Assembly: GCA_003452935.1 (NCBI GenBank)
Contig: DMMY01000031.1
Location: 71,497 to 135,496 of the forward strand
DNA: 64,000 bases
DNA from: Elusimicrobiota bacterium
Lineage (GTDB): Bacteria > Elusimicrobiota > Elusimicrobia > UBA1565 > UBA9628
Direction of reading: 5' to 3'
Shown here: positions 28,201 through 40,200 of the stretch, one piece after another
Numbering within the stretch: the first letter of the stretch is position 1
Layout of the letters: each line of letters begins with the position of its first letter
Made by a program: the position numbers and the translations under genes
Notes under the pieces: model-generated
Seen by the model: only the letters and a program-made list of their open reading frames with translations
The model's database searches: none
Told to the model about the DNA's origin: nothing

Positions 28201-31200
28201 CCAACGCGCGCATCACCGTGCGCGGCCCCAAGGGCCCGCGCTCCGGACCTCCGTTCGAGAATGACCCGAGCAGCGTGGTCTGGTGGCCGGACGCGGGCGG
28301 CGCCGGAGGCATAGACGAGGGCTGGGAGTCCGGGCCCGGTTTGGCGGAGAGTCCGCTGCCGTGGAGCACGGGCGGCGCGGCTCATTGGTTCGTGGACGCG
28401 GCCAATGCCGCTTCAGGCGTTCGGTCCGTTCGTTCCGGCGCCGCGGGCGACAATCAGACCAGTTATCTCGAAATATCCCTCAACATCCTGACGCCGGGGT
28501 ATGTCGGGTTCAAGTTCAAGACGGACACGGAAGCGTCTTTCGACTTTTTGCGCTTCAAGATCAACGGCTCGCAGCGGGATGCCGTCAGCGGATCGAATGT
28601 CTGGACTTCCACTTCCTTCTATGTGGGCACGACCGGCCAGACTTTCTTCCGGTGGGAGTACGGCAAGGATTCCTCCGGTTCCGTGGGCGAGGACGCGGTC
28701 TGGGTGGATGAAATCCAGTTCCCGCCCTACAATCTGGCCGGCAGCGAGATTCCCAGCGAGATCTCCGACGATTTCGAAAGGTCCGACTCCTGCGCCGTCG
28801 GAAACAATTGGATGAAGACCGACGGCCAGAACCTCTGCGTCGATAACCACCGCCTGCGGTTCTTCATGTCGAGCCCCAACGCAGGATTGATCACCCAGAA
28901 GGTGGACCAGGGCCCGGCCTTCGGGTTCAAGGCGGACCTTGGACCGGGTTCCAACCTGGGTTACGGCTGCCACTACTCGCATTGGCTCATGCGCAGGGCG
29001 GACGGGTCGGTCGCGGCCGGGAATATCCCCAAGGCCCATGCCCTCAGGATATACCGCTACGACTGCAACCAGCAGCAGCCCGGCGATTATCCGCAGACCA
29101 TCAATTACAGCGCCTCCAAGGTGGAGGCCTATGACAACGGCTCGTTCTACGACCACCAGTTCTCTTCCTTCCAGTTCACCGGGACCTTGCGCGTGGCCGC
29201 GACGTTTTACGCGGACGGCTCCATACGGGGCCGCGTCCTGGAGCTGGAGACCGGCAGGCCTTACGAATTCATGTTCGCGTCCAAGACCGTCGCTTCCCCG
29301 GGAGACAACGTCGGCCTGGGCTTGTCGGACATGGACTCGGGAACGCCGTGGGCGACCATAGACTCCGTGACCGTCTCCGGCCTGGGAGCCTTGAACAATC
29401 CTTATTTCGGCGCGGGCGGAGCCGGTATATTCCCTCCGGGCTTTTTCAGCGAAGTCTCTTCAACCAGTTTCCGGGCGGCTTGGAACTCGACCTATGCGGG
29501 CGGGACCCAATACCAGGTTCAGGCTTCGCCGGATCCGGCCTTCGGCGGCGGCATCAAGAGCGCCAGTCCCTACCTGCCTTACGCCGTTTTGACGGGACTG
29601 AGTTCCGATACCACATATTTTGTCAGGGTCTCGACTTTGGGGGCGGACAACGGCCCCTGGTTCGAGCTGGGCCAGGTCCGGACCCTCAAGGCCGTGGACG
29701 TGGATTTCGAGAACGGGATATTCGACATGAGCCAGCTCCCCTGGGCCCTGGGCGGAACCATGCCCTGGCTGGTCCAGGTCGGCACCGCGCATACGGGCCT
29801 GTACGCGGCGCAATCCGGAGCGAGCTACGCCAATCAATCCAGCTTCATGGAACTGACGGTCAATGTGCTCTCTCCGGGAAATATATCCTTCTTCCGCAAG
29901 GTGTCGAGCGAAGAGAACTACGATTGGCTCAGGTTCTACATCGACGCGGCCCTCCAGGAACAATGGAGCGGCGAACTGGGCTGGGGGCAGGCTTCCTACC
30001 CGGCGGGTTCCGGCATGCACACCTTCCGCTGGGAGTATTCCAAGGACGTCAGCGTGGATAAATATTCCGACGCCGCCTTCGTGGACAACATCTCCCTGCC
30101 GGCCTACAGCACGGCCAGCAGCCAGGGCCTGCTCACGGGCAACTTCCAATCCGTCCAAGGCGCGATTTTCGACGGCGGCAAGGAGGATAGGGGCTATGCC
30201 GTGGCCGTGGACACCACGAATTATTTCGTCTATTCCGTGGGCCAGTCCTCGCGGCCCGGCAGCGGCGCCGACTATTTGATCGTTAAATACAATTTCGGCG
30301 GAATCGCGGTGGCCTCCGCGGCATTCGAGGCGAGCGTCAGTCCTCCCGTGGATCCCGATGATGAACGGCCGTGGGCGGCGGCCGTGGACCCGCGCAACGG
30401 CGACCTTTACGTGGCGGGTTCGTTCTTTGATTCCGCCAAGGCTGGCGGGCTGCTGGTCAAATTCGGGTCGAACCTGGTGTTCAAGACGAGCGCGACTTTC
30501 TCCGGCTCCATCCGGGCCGAGGCCCAGTCCGTGGCCTTGGACGCGGCCGGCAATGTGTTCGTCTCCGGCAACGTCGATAACGGCGGCGGCGAGGTTTTTA
30601 AAGTCGGCAAGTATTCGGAAAATCTGGCTTGGCAGGCGGACGGCACGTTCCCGGCCGCGGCGGATTCGTACGCCAGCGGCTTGGCCGTGGACGGCTCGGG
30701 CAATGTCTACGTCGCCGGAGCGGATGCCGGTTCCAGCGGCTATTTATTCAAATTCGCCAACAACCTGGGCGCTTGGGTCTCGAGCGCGACCATGGCCCTG
30801 GGCCCCAAGAACAATGACGAGCGCTTGATCCGCGTGGCCGTCAACCCGGCCGGGACCAGCGTCTATGCGGCCGGCGATTGGTACAACGGCGCCGATAAGG
30901 ATTTTTGGGTCGGTCGATTCAGCCCGGCCTTGGGCTTGATTTCAACGAGCACCTACAACCGGGGCCTGGGGGATATCGCTCTGGACGTCGCGGTGGCCAC
31001 CAACGGCGCGGTCTACGTGACCGGAGCGTCCACGGGCAGCGACCGCGACGTCATGACCTTGCGCTACGGCGCGAATTTGAATCTTGAAGGCAGCCAGGTC
31101 TTCGACAGCGGCAAGGCGGACTCGGCCTGGGGTCTGCGAGCCTGGGGCGGCTATGTTTTCGTGGCCGGGTTTTCCGGCATGAATATGGGCGAGGACATGC

Positions 31201-34200
31201 GCACCCTGCGTCAGAGCCTGGCCGGCAGCGAGGGTCCGTCGATCACGGCGTACATTCAAGGCATGAATCTGGCTCCGGCCACGGCGTCCGCTTCCGTCTA
31301 CCAGATGCCGATGCTGCGCCTGGGATTGTGGTCCGAGAACGGCAACTCCTCATGGTACGGCCAAAAGGTTTATCTGCAAGGCGACGTTCCGGCCAGCCAG
31401 GTCATGGTCTCGCTGTCGTCGAGCGCGAGCCCCGCTTACGACCCGGGCTCCGACAAGATGCTCTACTACGGTTCGGTCCAGGCCGGAGCCGTGCCTTACG
31501 CTCAGTTGTATTTCCAAAACCAGCTGATCACCGCCTCGACCCGCTACTTCTTTCTGTCGGTCTCCTACGCTAATGCGCCGGTCGGAGCCGGCCTGCAGGT
31601 CGGCGCGGCCTCTCCGGCCGATTTTTACATGAGCGGCGGCGAGGTTTCCCCGTCCGGCGCCCCGTGGCAGTCCGGCCTGGCCAGGATCCAGTTCGATTTC
31701 TGGGCCAATCCTTTTTCCAATCCCGCCATGCAGTATTACGCGACCCCTTCTTCTTTGCCCGTGGTTTCCGGCGGCTATTACACGGGCCTGCACATCAACG
31801 GCGGCCAGCAGCTGCGCGTCGAAGCCTCGGGCCTCTGGACGGACGGGACCAACGGCTGGTTTGATCCGGACGGCAATCCTTCCGGAGCGGGGGGGCGCCT
31901 CGTGCCCGGCTCCTACCGTGGCGCCCTGGTGGGGCGCGTGGGCGCGGGCGGCTGGTTTGGGCTGGGCAAGAATTCCACCGCCACCGTGACCCAAAGCGGC
32001 GACCTTTATTTGGCGATGAACGACGACAATTTCTCGGATAACGCCAGTTCGATCGCGGTGCGCTACTATGTGCTGGCTTCCACCATGGCCAAGGTCTGGG
32101 CGGGCGGCTATCCGGGCTTCGAGACCAAGGCCGATTTCTCCTCCAACTGGATCAACGGCAAGCCCTTCAACGGCGACCGCGTGGTGTTCGACGATTCGTC
32201 CTACGACTGCGATTGGGATATCCCCAATCTCTCCCTGCGTCTGCTGGAGATGACCACATCCTATGCCCGGACCGTGCGCCTGATCAACAGCGGGGCGGCC
32301 AACAGCCTGACCGTGACCGACGGCGCCGTGCTCGAGCGCGGGACCCTGGACCTGGGCTACAATAACCAGCTGGCCGTGCCCGGGACCCTCCTGGTCAAGT
32401 CCAGCGCCACGCTCAATTTGGGCGCCGGCCAAACCCGGCTCCAGGTCGGGACATTGCGGCTGACGGGCAACTCATTGCTCAGCGGCTACTCCTACACGGA
32501 CTACGGCCGTTCCACGATAGAGAACGCGCCGGGCGTGGCCCTGGCCCAGTTCCTCGTCGAGTTCGCGACCGTGGACCTGCAGGGCTATGGGCCGACCTTG
32601 GCGAACGTGGGCGCCCTCGACATTTCCGCCGGGGCCCGGATCAACGCCTTCGACCGCGTGCGCGTGACCGGTTCCGCGCCTAATCCCAATCCGACGGTCC
32701 GGTTTCATGCCGGGTCCCCGATACAGCGGACCTTGACCGGCTGGGAGTTCGACGCGTCGGTGTCCACTAACGTAGACGGCTCCGACGTCGCCCCGGGCTC
32801 GAATATCGTCTTCTCGTATTCGAGCGGGCCGCGCATGGGCTCGCCCTTTGAAGCCGATCCCAAGGGAGTGATCGCCTGGAGTCCCGACGGGGGCGGCAGC
32901 GGCTCCATCTCCGGCCAGATCAGCGGCGGATTCCCCGGGACCTACTGGATCTTCGCCACGACCGATCCGGCGGGCGGCATAGCTGAGATGAGCGTGGTCA
33001 TGTCGAGCGGCAGCGGTTCTTCCCCTCAAAATTATATCCTGACGGGCTTGCGCGCCCCCGCGACTTATTACATTTTTGGATTCAGGAGCGCCGATTCCTG
33101 GCCCTCGGCCGCCAGTCCGCGCGGCGGCTACGGTTACGCGGGAGGGTCGTGGCTGTCCTTGCCGCGCTTCCTGGCTCCGGGAGCGGCCCTGACCGGAACC
33201 GACCTGGCTCTGGCGAGCTGGGTGAGCGTCTCCGGCCAGATATCGCGCAATACGGCTCAGCTCGGACCGGTTCTCGTGCAGGCCTGGCGCGACGGCGCTC
33301 TTCAGGCTTCCACCGCGGCCGGCAGCGGTTATTTCCAGATGACGGTTCCGTCCGCGGTCGGCTATGAGTTCCGGGCCTTTGTCGACGTCAACGGCAACGC
33401 GGCCCTGGACTACTTCGAGGCCAGCGCGTCCTCCTCGCCCGTGGACGCGACCTTCGCCCATTCTCTGGATTTCAACGGCGCGGCGGGCCAGGGACCGGCC
33501 ATCAGCGGCGGTTCCGCGGGCTTGGGAGGCACCATTTCCGTGGCCACGGCGACGGCCCACTCCGGCAGCATCGCGGCCAACACGGACCAGGCCCTGCTCA
33601 AACTCGCGCTTTCCGCGGCCAATCTCGACGCCACGCTTCATGCCATCGCGGTGCGCTATGACGGCGATATATCGCCCGGCGGCGTCGGAATCGGAGTTTT
33701 CACGGACGACAACGCCAACGGCGTATTCGACGGCAATGCCCAGGATATGAGCCGAGCTTCGGCGTGGCTTTTCATCGGCGGGCCATCGAGCGCCACGCTG
33801 CAGTTTTGGGACGCTCAGACCATAGCCGCCGGGACCAGCAAGACCTTCTTCCTCACCGTGTCCAACTACAACACCGGCCGATCCCGGCTCGTGATCGAAT
33901 CCACCGGCAGCTTCGCCCTGACCGCCGGCGACATGGCGGACCAGAAATTTTACCCCGTGGACTCGGGCTGGGCCCAGGTCAAGCGCGTAGCGCAAGCGAA
34001 TATGGAAGCTTTCCCTTATAATTCGGGGGGCAATTGGACCGGCTTTACCGTGTACCAGGGCCAAGCCCTGGACATCTCGGCGCAGGGAGTCTGGTACTCG
34101 AGCGCGGGCGCTTCGGGCTCCGGGCCCGGCGGCATACCCGGGACCGAGGGACAGAACACGGTCCTGCCTTCGGCCAAGATCGGCGAGCTTATCGCGCGCG

Positions 34201-37200
34201 TCAATTCCTATGACGCCATGGATCAAGGCAGCGGCGACCGCAACTGGTTCGCCGTGGGCGTGGGCACCACCGGCCATATCGTCCGCAATTCCGGTGATCT
34301 GATCCTGGCCATGAACGATTATGTCGGCGCGTACTATGACAACGCGGGCGGAATATTCGTCGACTACAGCGTCGCCGGAGCGACCACGGGCGCCGTCGGC
34401 GGCACGGTCTATTACACGGGAGCCTGGACCGGGACCGTAGACGTGGTCGCGAACCTGAAAAATTACAGCGCCTTGATCCCTCAGGCCGCGGTCACGTTCG
34501 CCCTTCGTGCCAACACGACTTATTATCCCTACGTCATCCCGGGCTTGCGGCCGGGTGAAGGCTATGTGATCACGGCGCAGGCCTCGACCAACACGGTTGT
34601 TTTCGGGCGCAGCGCCGAGGATCGGCTCAGCGTGGTGCTGGGCAGCACCGTGACCGCGGACGTGACCCTTTCCCTGGGCAGCTGCACCGTCTCCGGCGTC
34701 ATCAGCTACGGCGGAGTTTTGCGCCAAGGCCTATACCGGATCGTGGTCACGACGCGGCCTGATTTCGAGAATCCCATCTTCGTGGGGGAGGCGGCCACCC
34801 AGGCCGCGGGCGCCTTCACCATCCATGATCTGCCGATCCCCAACACCTTCTATTTCGGAAGCTTCCTGGATGGGAATTATAACGGAATGCCCGACGGACC
34901 TGAGCCCCTGGGCTACTACGGCAGCACGAATCCGCGGCGCGGCCTGAGCGATTGGGCCTTGGCCATGACTCCGGTCTATGTGCCGGTGGCGAGTTCCGCG
35001 GTTTCGGGAATCAGCTTCGATCTCGTCGACAATGGCGCCATATCCGGCAACGTCAGCCTGCCGCAGGGCGCGCAGGGCAAGGTGGTTGTCTCGGGCTTGC
35101 GGGGCGCGGCCAAGGAGAGCCAGGCTCAAGTCTGGCTGCCTATGTATTCTCCCGGGAGCATGTATTATTCCGTGGGCCTCCTGCGGCCCGCGACTCATTA
35201 TGCCCTTTTCGCCTTCCTGGACCGTAACAGCAACGGCAGCCAGGATCCGGGCGAGGAGAGCTATTATTCCGGCTCCGGACTCTCGGTTCCTTCCGGAGGC
35301 GAGGCCAAACACGATTTCGCCCTGCAAAGCGCCACGGCGCCTCCCGCGGCGACCGGGTTCTTTGGCGCGGGACGGGCGGGCGGGGTGGCGTTCTCCTGGA
35401 ATCCGGTTCCCGGCGCGACGCAATACCGCCTGGTGACCGCCACGGCCGGCATCGCGGCGGTGCTGGCGCATCCGGCCAGCGGTTATCTCGACGCCTTGCC
35501 GGACAATACTTCCTCCCAAATTCGAGCCGTGGCCGCGGCCAATTTCGACGGCGCCAGCACGTCGGCGTTTGTCGCTCCGGTCTACTCCCTGGCCGTGACG
35601 CCGGCGGACCTGAGCACCGCGGCCGTTTACACGTCCTCGGTGACCTTGTCCTGGAGCGCCGCGAACCCGCCGGGGACCCAGTACGTGCTCTACCGCAGCA
35701 CGGACCCGGCGAAGTACGGGGTCCCGGCCCTTTCCACGGCGGCGGCTCCGGCTTCGGATAGGGGCTTGGCCGCGGCGGCGACCTACTTCTGGCGCCTGGT
35801 CGCGATCAACGGCAACGGCATCCAGACCGGCTACGGCGGCCAGGTCTCCACGGTCACGAAAGCCACCGCCGGACCTTCCATCGCCGGAGAGCTCAGCTAC
35901 GCCGGGGCGCAGAGAGGCGGCATCATCGTGCAGGCCTTCGGAAATAGTGCCTTCGTGGGGACGGCCTCGGCCACGGCAGTCATGCCCAATACCTCGCTGC
36001 AGCCCTACTTCCTTTCTCTCGTCGGCAACGCGACCTACTTCCTGCGCGCGTTCGTGGACTACAACGGCGACGGGGTCCGGCAATCCTCCGAGGCCGCGGG
36101 CAGCTTCAATGCGGCCGTTGTCCCGCATCCGATCCGTATCCTGGCCGGTCCGGCCACGGGCTATAATTTCGCCATCGCCGCCGATACCGTGGCGCCGGCC
36201 ATTCCGGCGGGCCTGCGGGCTTCGCCGGGTCTGCGTCAGGTCTCCCTCTCCTGGGGCGGCGTCATCCGCAGCGCGGACGGGTCCCCTCTTACGGACCTGC
36301 AGGGCTACATGGTGCAGAGGACGACGGTGACCGGCGTCAACCCGCTATGGTCCGACTTGTTCGCCTTGCCTATTTCCACGACAATCTACGTCGATCAGGT
36401 GCCCTTGGACGGGGTGCAGAACTTCTACCGAGTTCTGGCTTTGGACATCGGCGACAACCGCTCCTTGCCGTCGGGTTCCGTCGCGGCGGTCGCGTCCTTG
36501 GGCGGCGCGGTGTCGGGCGCGGTCTCGGTCTATTGCAATCAGGCCAGCGGCCAGTTCCGGGTTCGGCTCTCGACCATGCCCAGTCCCAACGCGCCTTTCC
36601 TCTACGAAAGTCTGGTCACGAGTTTCAGCTTCACGGGCTTGCCGGACAATTCCACGGGCTATTTCCTGCGGGCTTTCCTGGACAAGAATAATGACGGGGC
36701 CAACGACTTCCTCGCCGAGCCCTCGGGCGCCTTCGGCGGTTTGAACTCGGCCTATCCCATCTCCGTTTTCAACGGCAGCGCGGTTCCGGGCGTCAACGTC
36801 ACGCTCTGCGACCGCACGCGCATCTTCGTGAGTTCCACTCTGGCGGCAAGCCTGGCCGCCAACGACTGCCCGGCCCTGGACAAGGGCCCGGGCTATTACG
36901 CCGACCTTTATGCCTTCCCGGTCGGGGACGGTTCCGCCGGCTCCCTGGGCCTGGGTTCCCAGATCCGGCTGAAGATGTGGGGGGCCGCTTACGACACCGA
37001 GCTTATCCTGCTCTCGCCCGACGGCCGCGTGATCGGGCGCGACAACCGGCCGGGCGGCGCTGTTTTGCTCTCGACCGTGACTCAGTCCGGCGTCTATGTC
37101 CTTGAGGCGACCTCCTTCAATCCGGGCCAAACCGGTCCCTACGACATTTCTCTTGACGTCAGCGGCGGCTTCGCGGGCGTCATATCGGGCTCGGCCGCCT

Positions 37201-40200
37201 ACAGCGGCGCGCAGGCCGGGCCGGTGAAAATCCAGCTCTTCAACAGCGCCGATGCCAGCGCCAGTCCCATCCAGATCGTCAATATTCCGGGCTTCGCTTC
37301 CCCGTCTTACTTCCAGTTTTCCGGCTTGGCTGACGGCTACTACTATGTGCGGGCTTTCAGGGACGGCAACGCCAACATGGTGCAGGATCCCGGCGAGCCG
37401 GTCGGCGCCTTTGGGGCGTCCGTGAGTTCCCCGACGGCCGTCATCATAACGGGCGGCGTTTCCAATCAGCCTCAGGGACTCTCCGTGACCATGACCGACC
37501 CGGCCGTGGGAGCCGTCAAGGGCGTCATCTTCTATGACGGCTCGCAGCCGGGCGCGATGCGCATCGACGTGGGACAATGCGCCCCCGGACAGCCCTCTTG
37601 CGACGTGATGCGCGATCTCGCCGTGGCGGGCGTGACCTCCACGGGCGCGGCCAATGCTTATCTGCTCAACTTCCTGCCTCCGGCCACCAATTATTTCCTG
37701 CGCGCCTACGTGGACTCCAACGCCAACAAGCAACCGGACATCATGGAGGCCAAGACCTCGTCGGGTCCCATCGGCATCGTCGCCAACTCGACCGTGACTT
37801 TGGGCCTCATCCTGCGCGACCCGGGCTCGGGCGCCGCCGGGGCCGGCACCTTGCGCGGCATCGTCGACTATCCGGGCGTCAAGACCGGCGCCATCATGGT
37901 GGGTTTCTCGCGCAGCCCGTCATTCACCTTCATGGATTACACCATCAATATGGTGGCGACCGGCACCTATATCAAGCCGGGAGTCGTGGGCGGCGCCACT
38001 TACTACATGGCCGGGTTCATGGATGTCAACGGCAACGGCAATCCGGACGATGCCTCGGGCGAGCCTGTCGGCGTGGGCGCGCCGGAGGGTTTTGGCGGCG
38101 CCGTGGGTTTCGACAACCCGGCGGCGATTTTCGTCCCCCTGTCCGGGGCGACCACGGCGAACCTGACCTTCGCGGATCCTCCCACCGGCGAGGTCCGCGG
38201 CCGGGTGACCTACGGCGGAGCCGCGCCCGCGGACAAGCCCTTGGTCGTCCAGATTTGGCGGCCCAATTCCAGCGGCCCCAATAATTCCCGCAAGGTTTAT
38301 ATCCCGCGCCAGGCCGGGGTGAGCGAATATAATTACGCGCTGCAGTTCCTCGCGGCCGGCGGCAACTATTCGGCCAGCGCCGTGGTGGACTCCAACGGAA
38401 ATGATCGAACGGATTATGGAGAGCCCTACGGCCAGTACGGCTATTGCGGCGGTTTTGGCCCCTGCTATGGGACCGCGATCTCGGTCTCGTCGGGTCCCGG
38501 GACCTATCCCACTTATGGCGTCGATTTTACGGTCAACGACCCCGGGAGTTTCGGCGGCGGCACGAACGGGGGGGTGATTCGCGGCGATGTCACCTATATG
38601 GGCACGTTGGCCGGCCCCATCGTGGTGCGTTTCTTCGACAACCCGGGTTACGAGGGCCTGCCTCTTTACACGACGGCCTTCCACAATTTGCCGGTCGGCC
38701 CTGCCGAAATCATGTTCCGGAAGGACCTGCTCGCTTTCGGAACCTATTATTTAGACGCTTATCGCGGCGACGGCGATTATAACCCGACTTACCACGGCTA
38801 TGGCCGGCTCAATGGAGGCAACCCGATCACGGTGTCGCCTTCCCATCCCGAGAATTGGAGCGAGTACGGCTCCGTCTCGGATCCCGGGGCGGGCGGCAGT
38901 CTCAATGTCTTCACGGGCAGTTTCGCCGCGTCGGGAGGGGCGAGGTTCGACGGCGGGGCCACGGATTTCTCCGCCGCTGTCGTCGCGGACGTGGTCACTG
39001 GGGGCGGGCCGTATCTGTACGTGGAGGGCATTTCCAAGCAGTTCAACGGCACGCATGCCCTGGTCGCGCGTTACGGCCCGACGGGCGTCATGCTTTCCTC
39101 CGTCACCGTAGCCGAATCGGATGATGCCGAACTGCCGGTCGTAGACGATGCCGGCCGTCTTTACCAGGGAGGCCGGCTTCGCGACGGCAACGATGGTCCC
39201 TCCACCGGAACCATCACTCAGTACGGCGCGGGTTTGAACCTCATCCGAAGCGTGCAGTTCCCGCAGCTTTTGGATGCCCGCACCCTGGCATGGCGCTCCC
39301 CTGACCTTTACGCGGCGGCCATGTCCCCGGGCTGGGATGACAAGGCGCTCATGGTCCTCAAGATCGATCCCGATACTTTCGTGGTCAGTTCCACGGGCAC
39401 CGTCCCGTTTGCGCGCATGGATATCGGGGTCCAGGCCTTGGGCGTGGATGCCTCCGGCAACGTTTATGTCTTCGCGGCCGTCAACAACTTGGACAAGCCC
39501 AATATGGGGTTCCTGCTGAAATTCGACTCCAGCCTGAACCTGGTGGGCTCTCCCAAGGACGTCACGAGCTTGGATCTGCCGCGGCCATGGGGCACGGCCA
39601 TGGCCGTGGGACCCTCGGGCGAGGTTTACTTGGCCGGTTCGCCCTCAGGCAAGTCTTACGCCGTCACCTATAAGTTCGATTCAAACTTGGTCTATCAGGC
39701 CTCGGCCACCTATTCTCCCATCGTCAAGCACTTCAGCGGCGGCATAGGCAACATCGGCGTGGACGGGGCCGGTTATGTGTACGAGGCTTGGGAAGCTCCG
39801 GTCAACGGGGGAGATTTCGCCATTCTGCGCTACGATCCCAATCTGGCCTTGGTAAGCACCCGGACTTTCGACGGACTGGACAACACCAAGGAGGACTTTC
39901 CCTTCAGCCTGGCGGTCAAGGACGTCAACAACGTGTTCGTGACCGGCGGCGTCAACAACGGCCAAAACCTGGACTGGGCGACCATCAAGGTCGACATGGG
40001 AACCACGGGCTCCATCAGCGGCGCCGGCGCGGTGGTCGTGATCACCACGCAGACCGCGGCCCGGGCCATTTGGGGCGGCCTTTCGTACAACGGGACCCTG
40101 GTGACCTCGGGGACGGTGCGCGCCGTTCTGCTGGGGCCGGACCCCGGCAACCCGGCTAACGAGATACCGATCCGCTTCTCGACCGCGCCGTTCGGTGCCA

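Noticed and set aside
32472..34727. 751-residue minus-strand open frame opposite the giant gene
   Set aside because: It is a by-product of GC-rich codon use on the plus strand: low-complexity, His/Gly/Arg-rich, no motif, no start signal.
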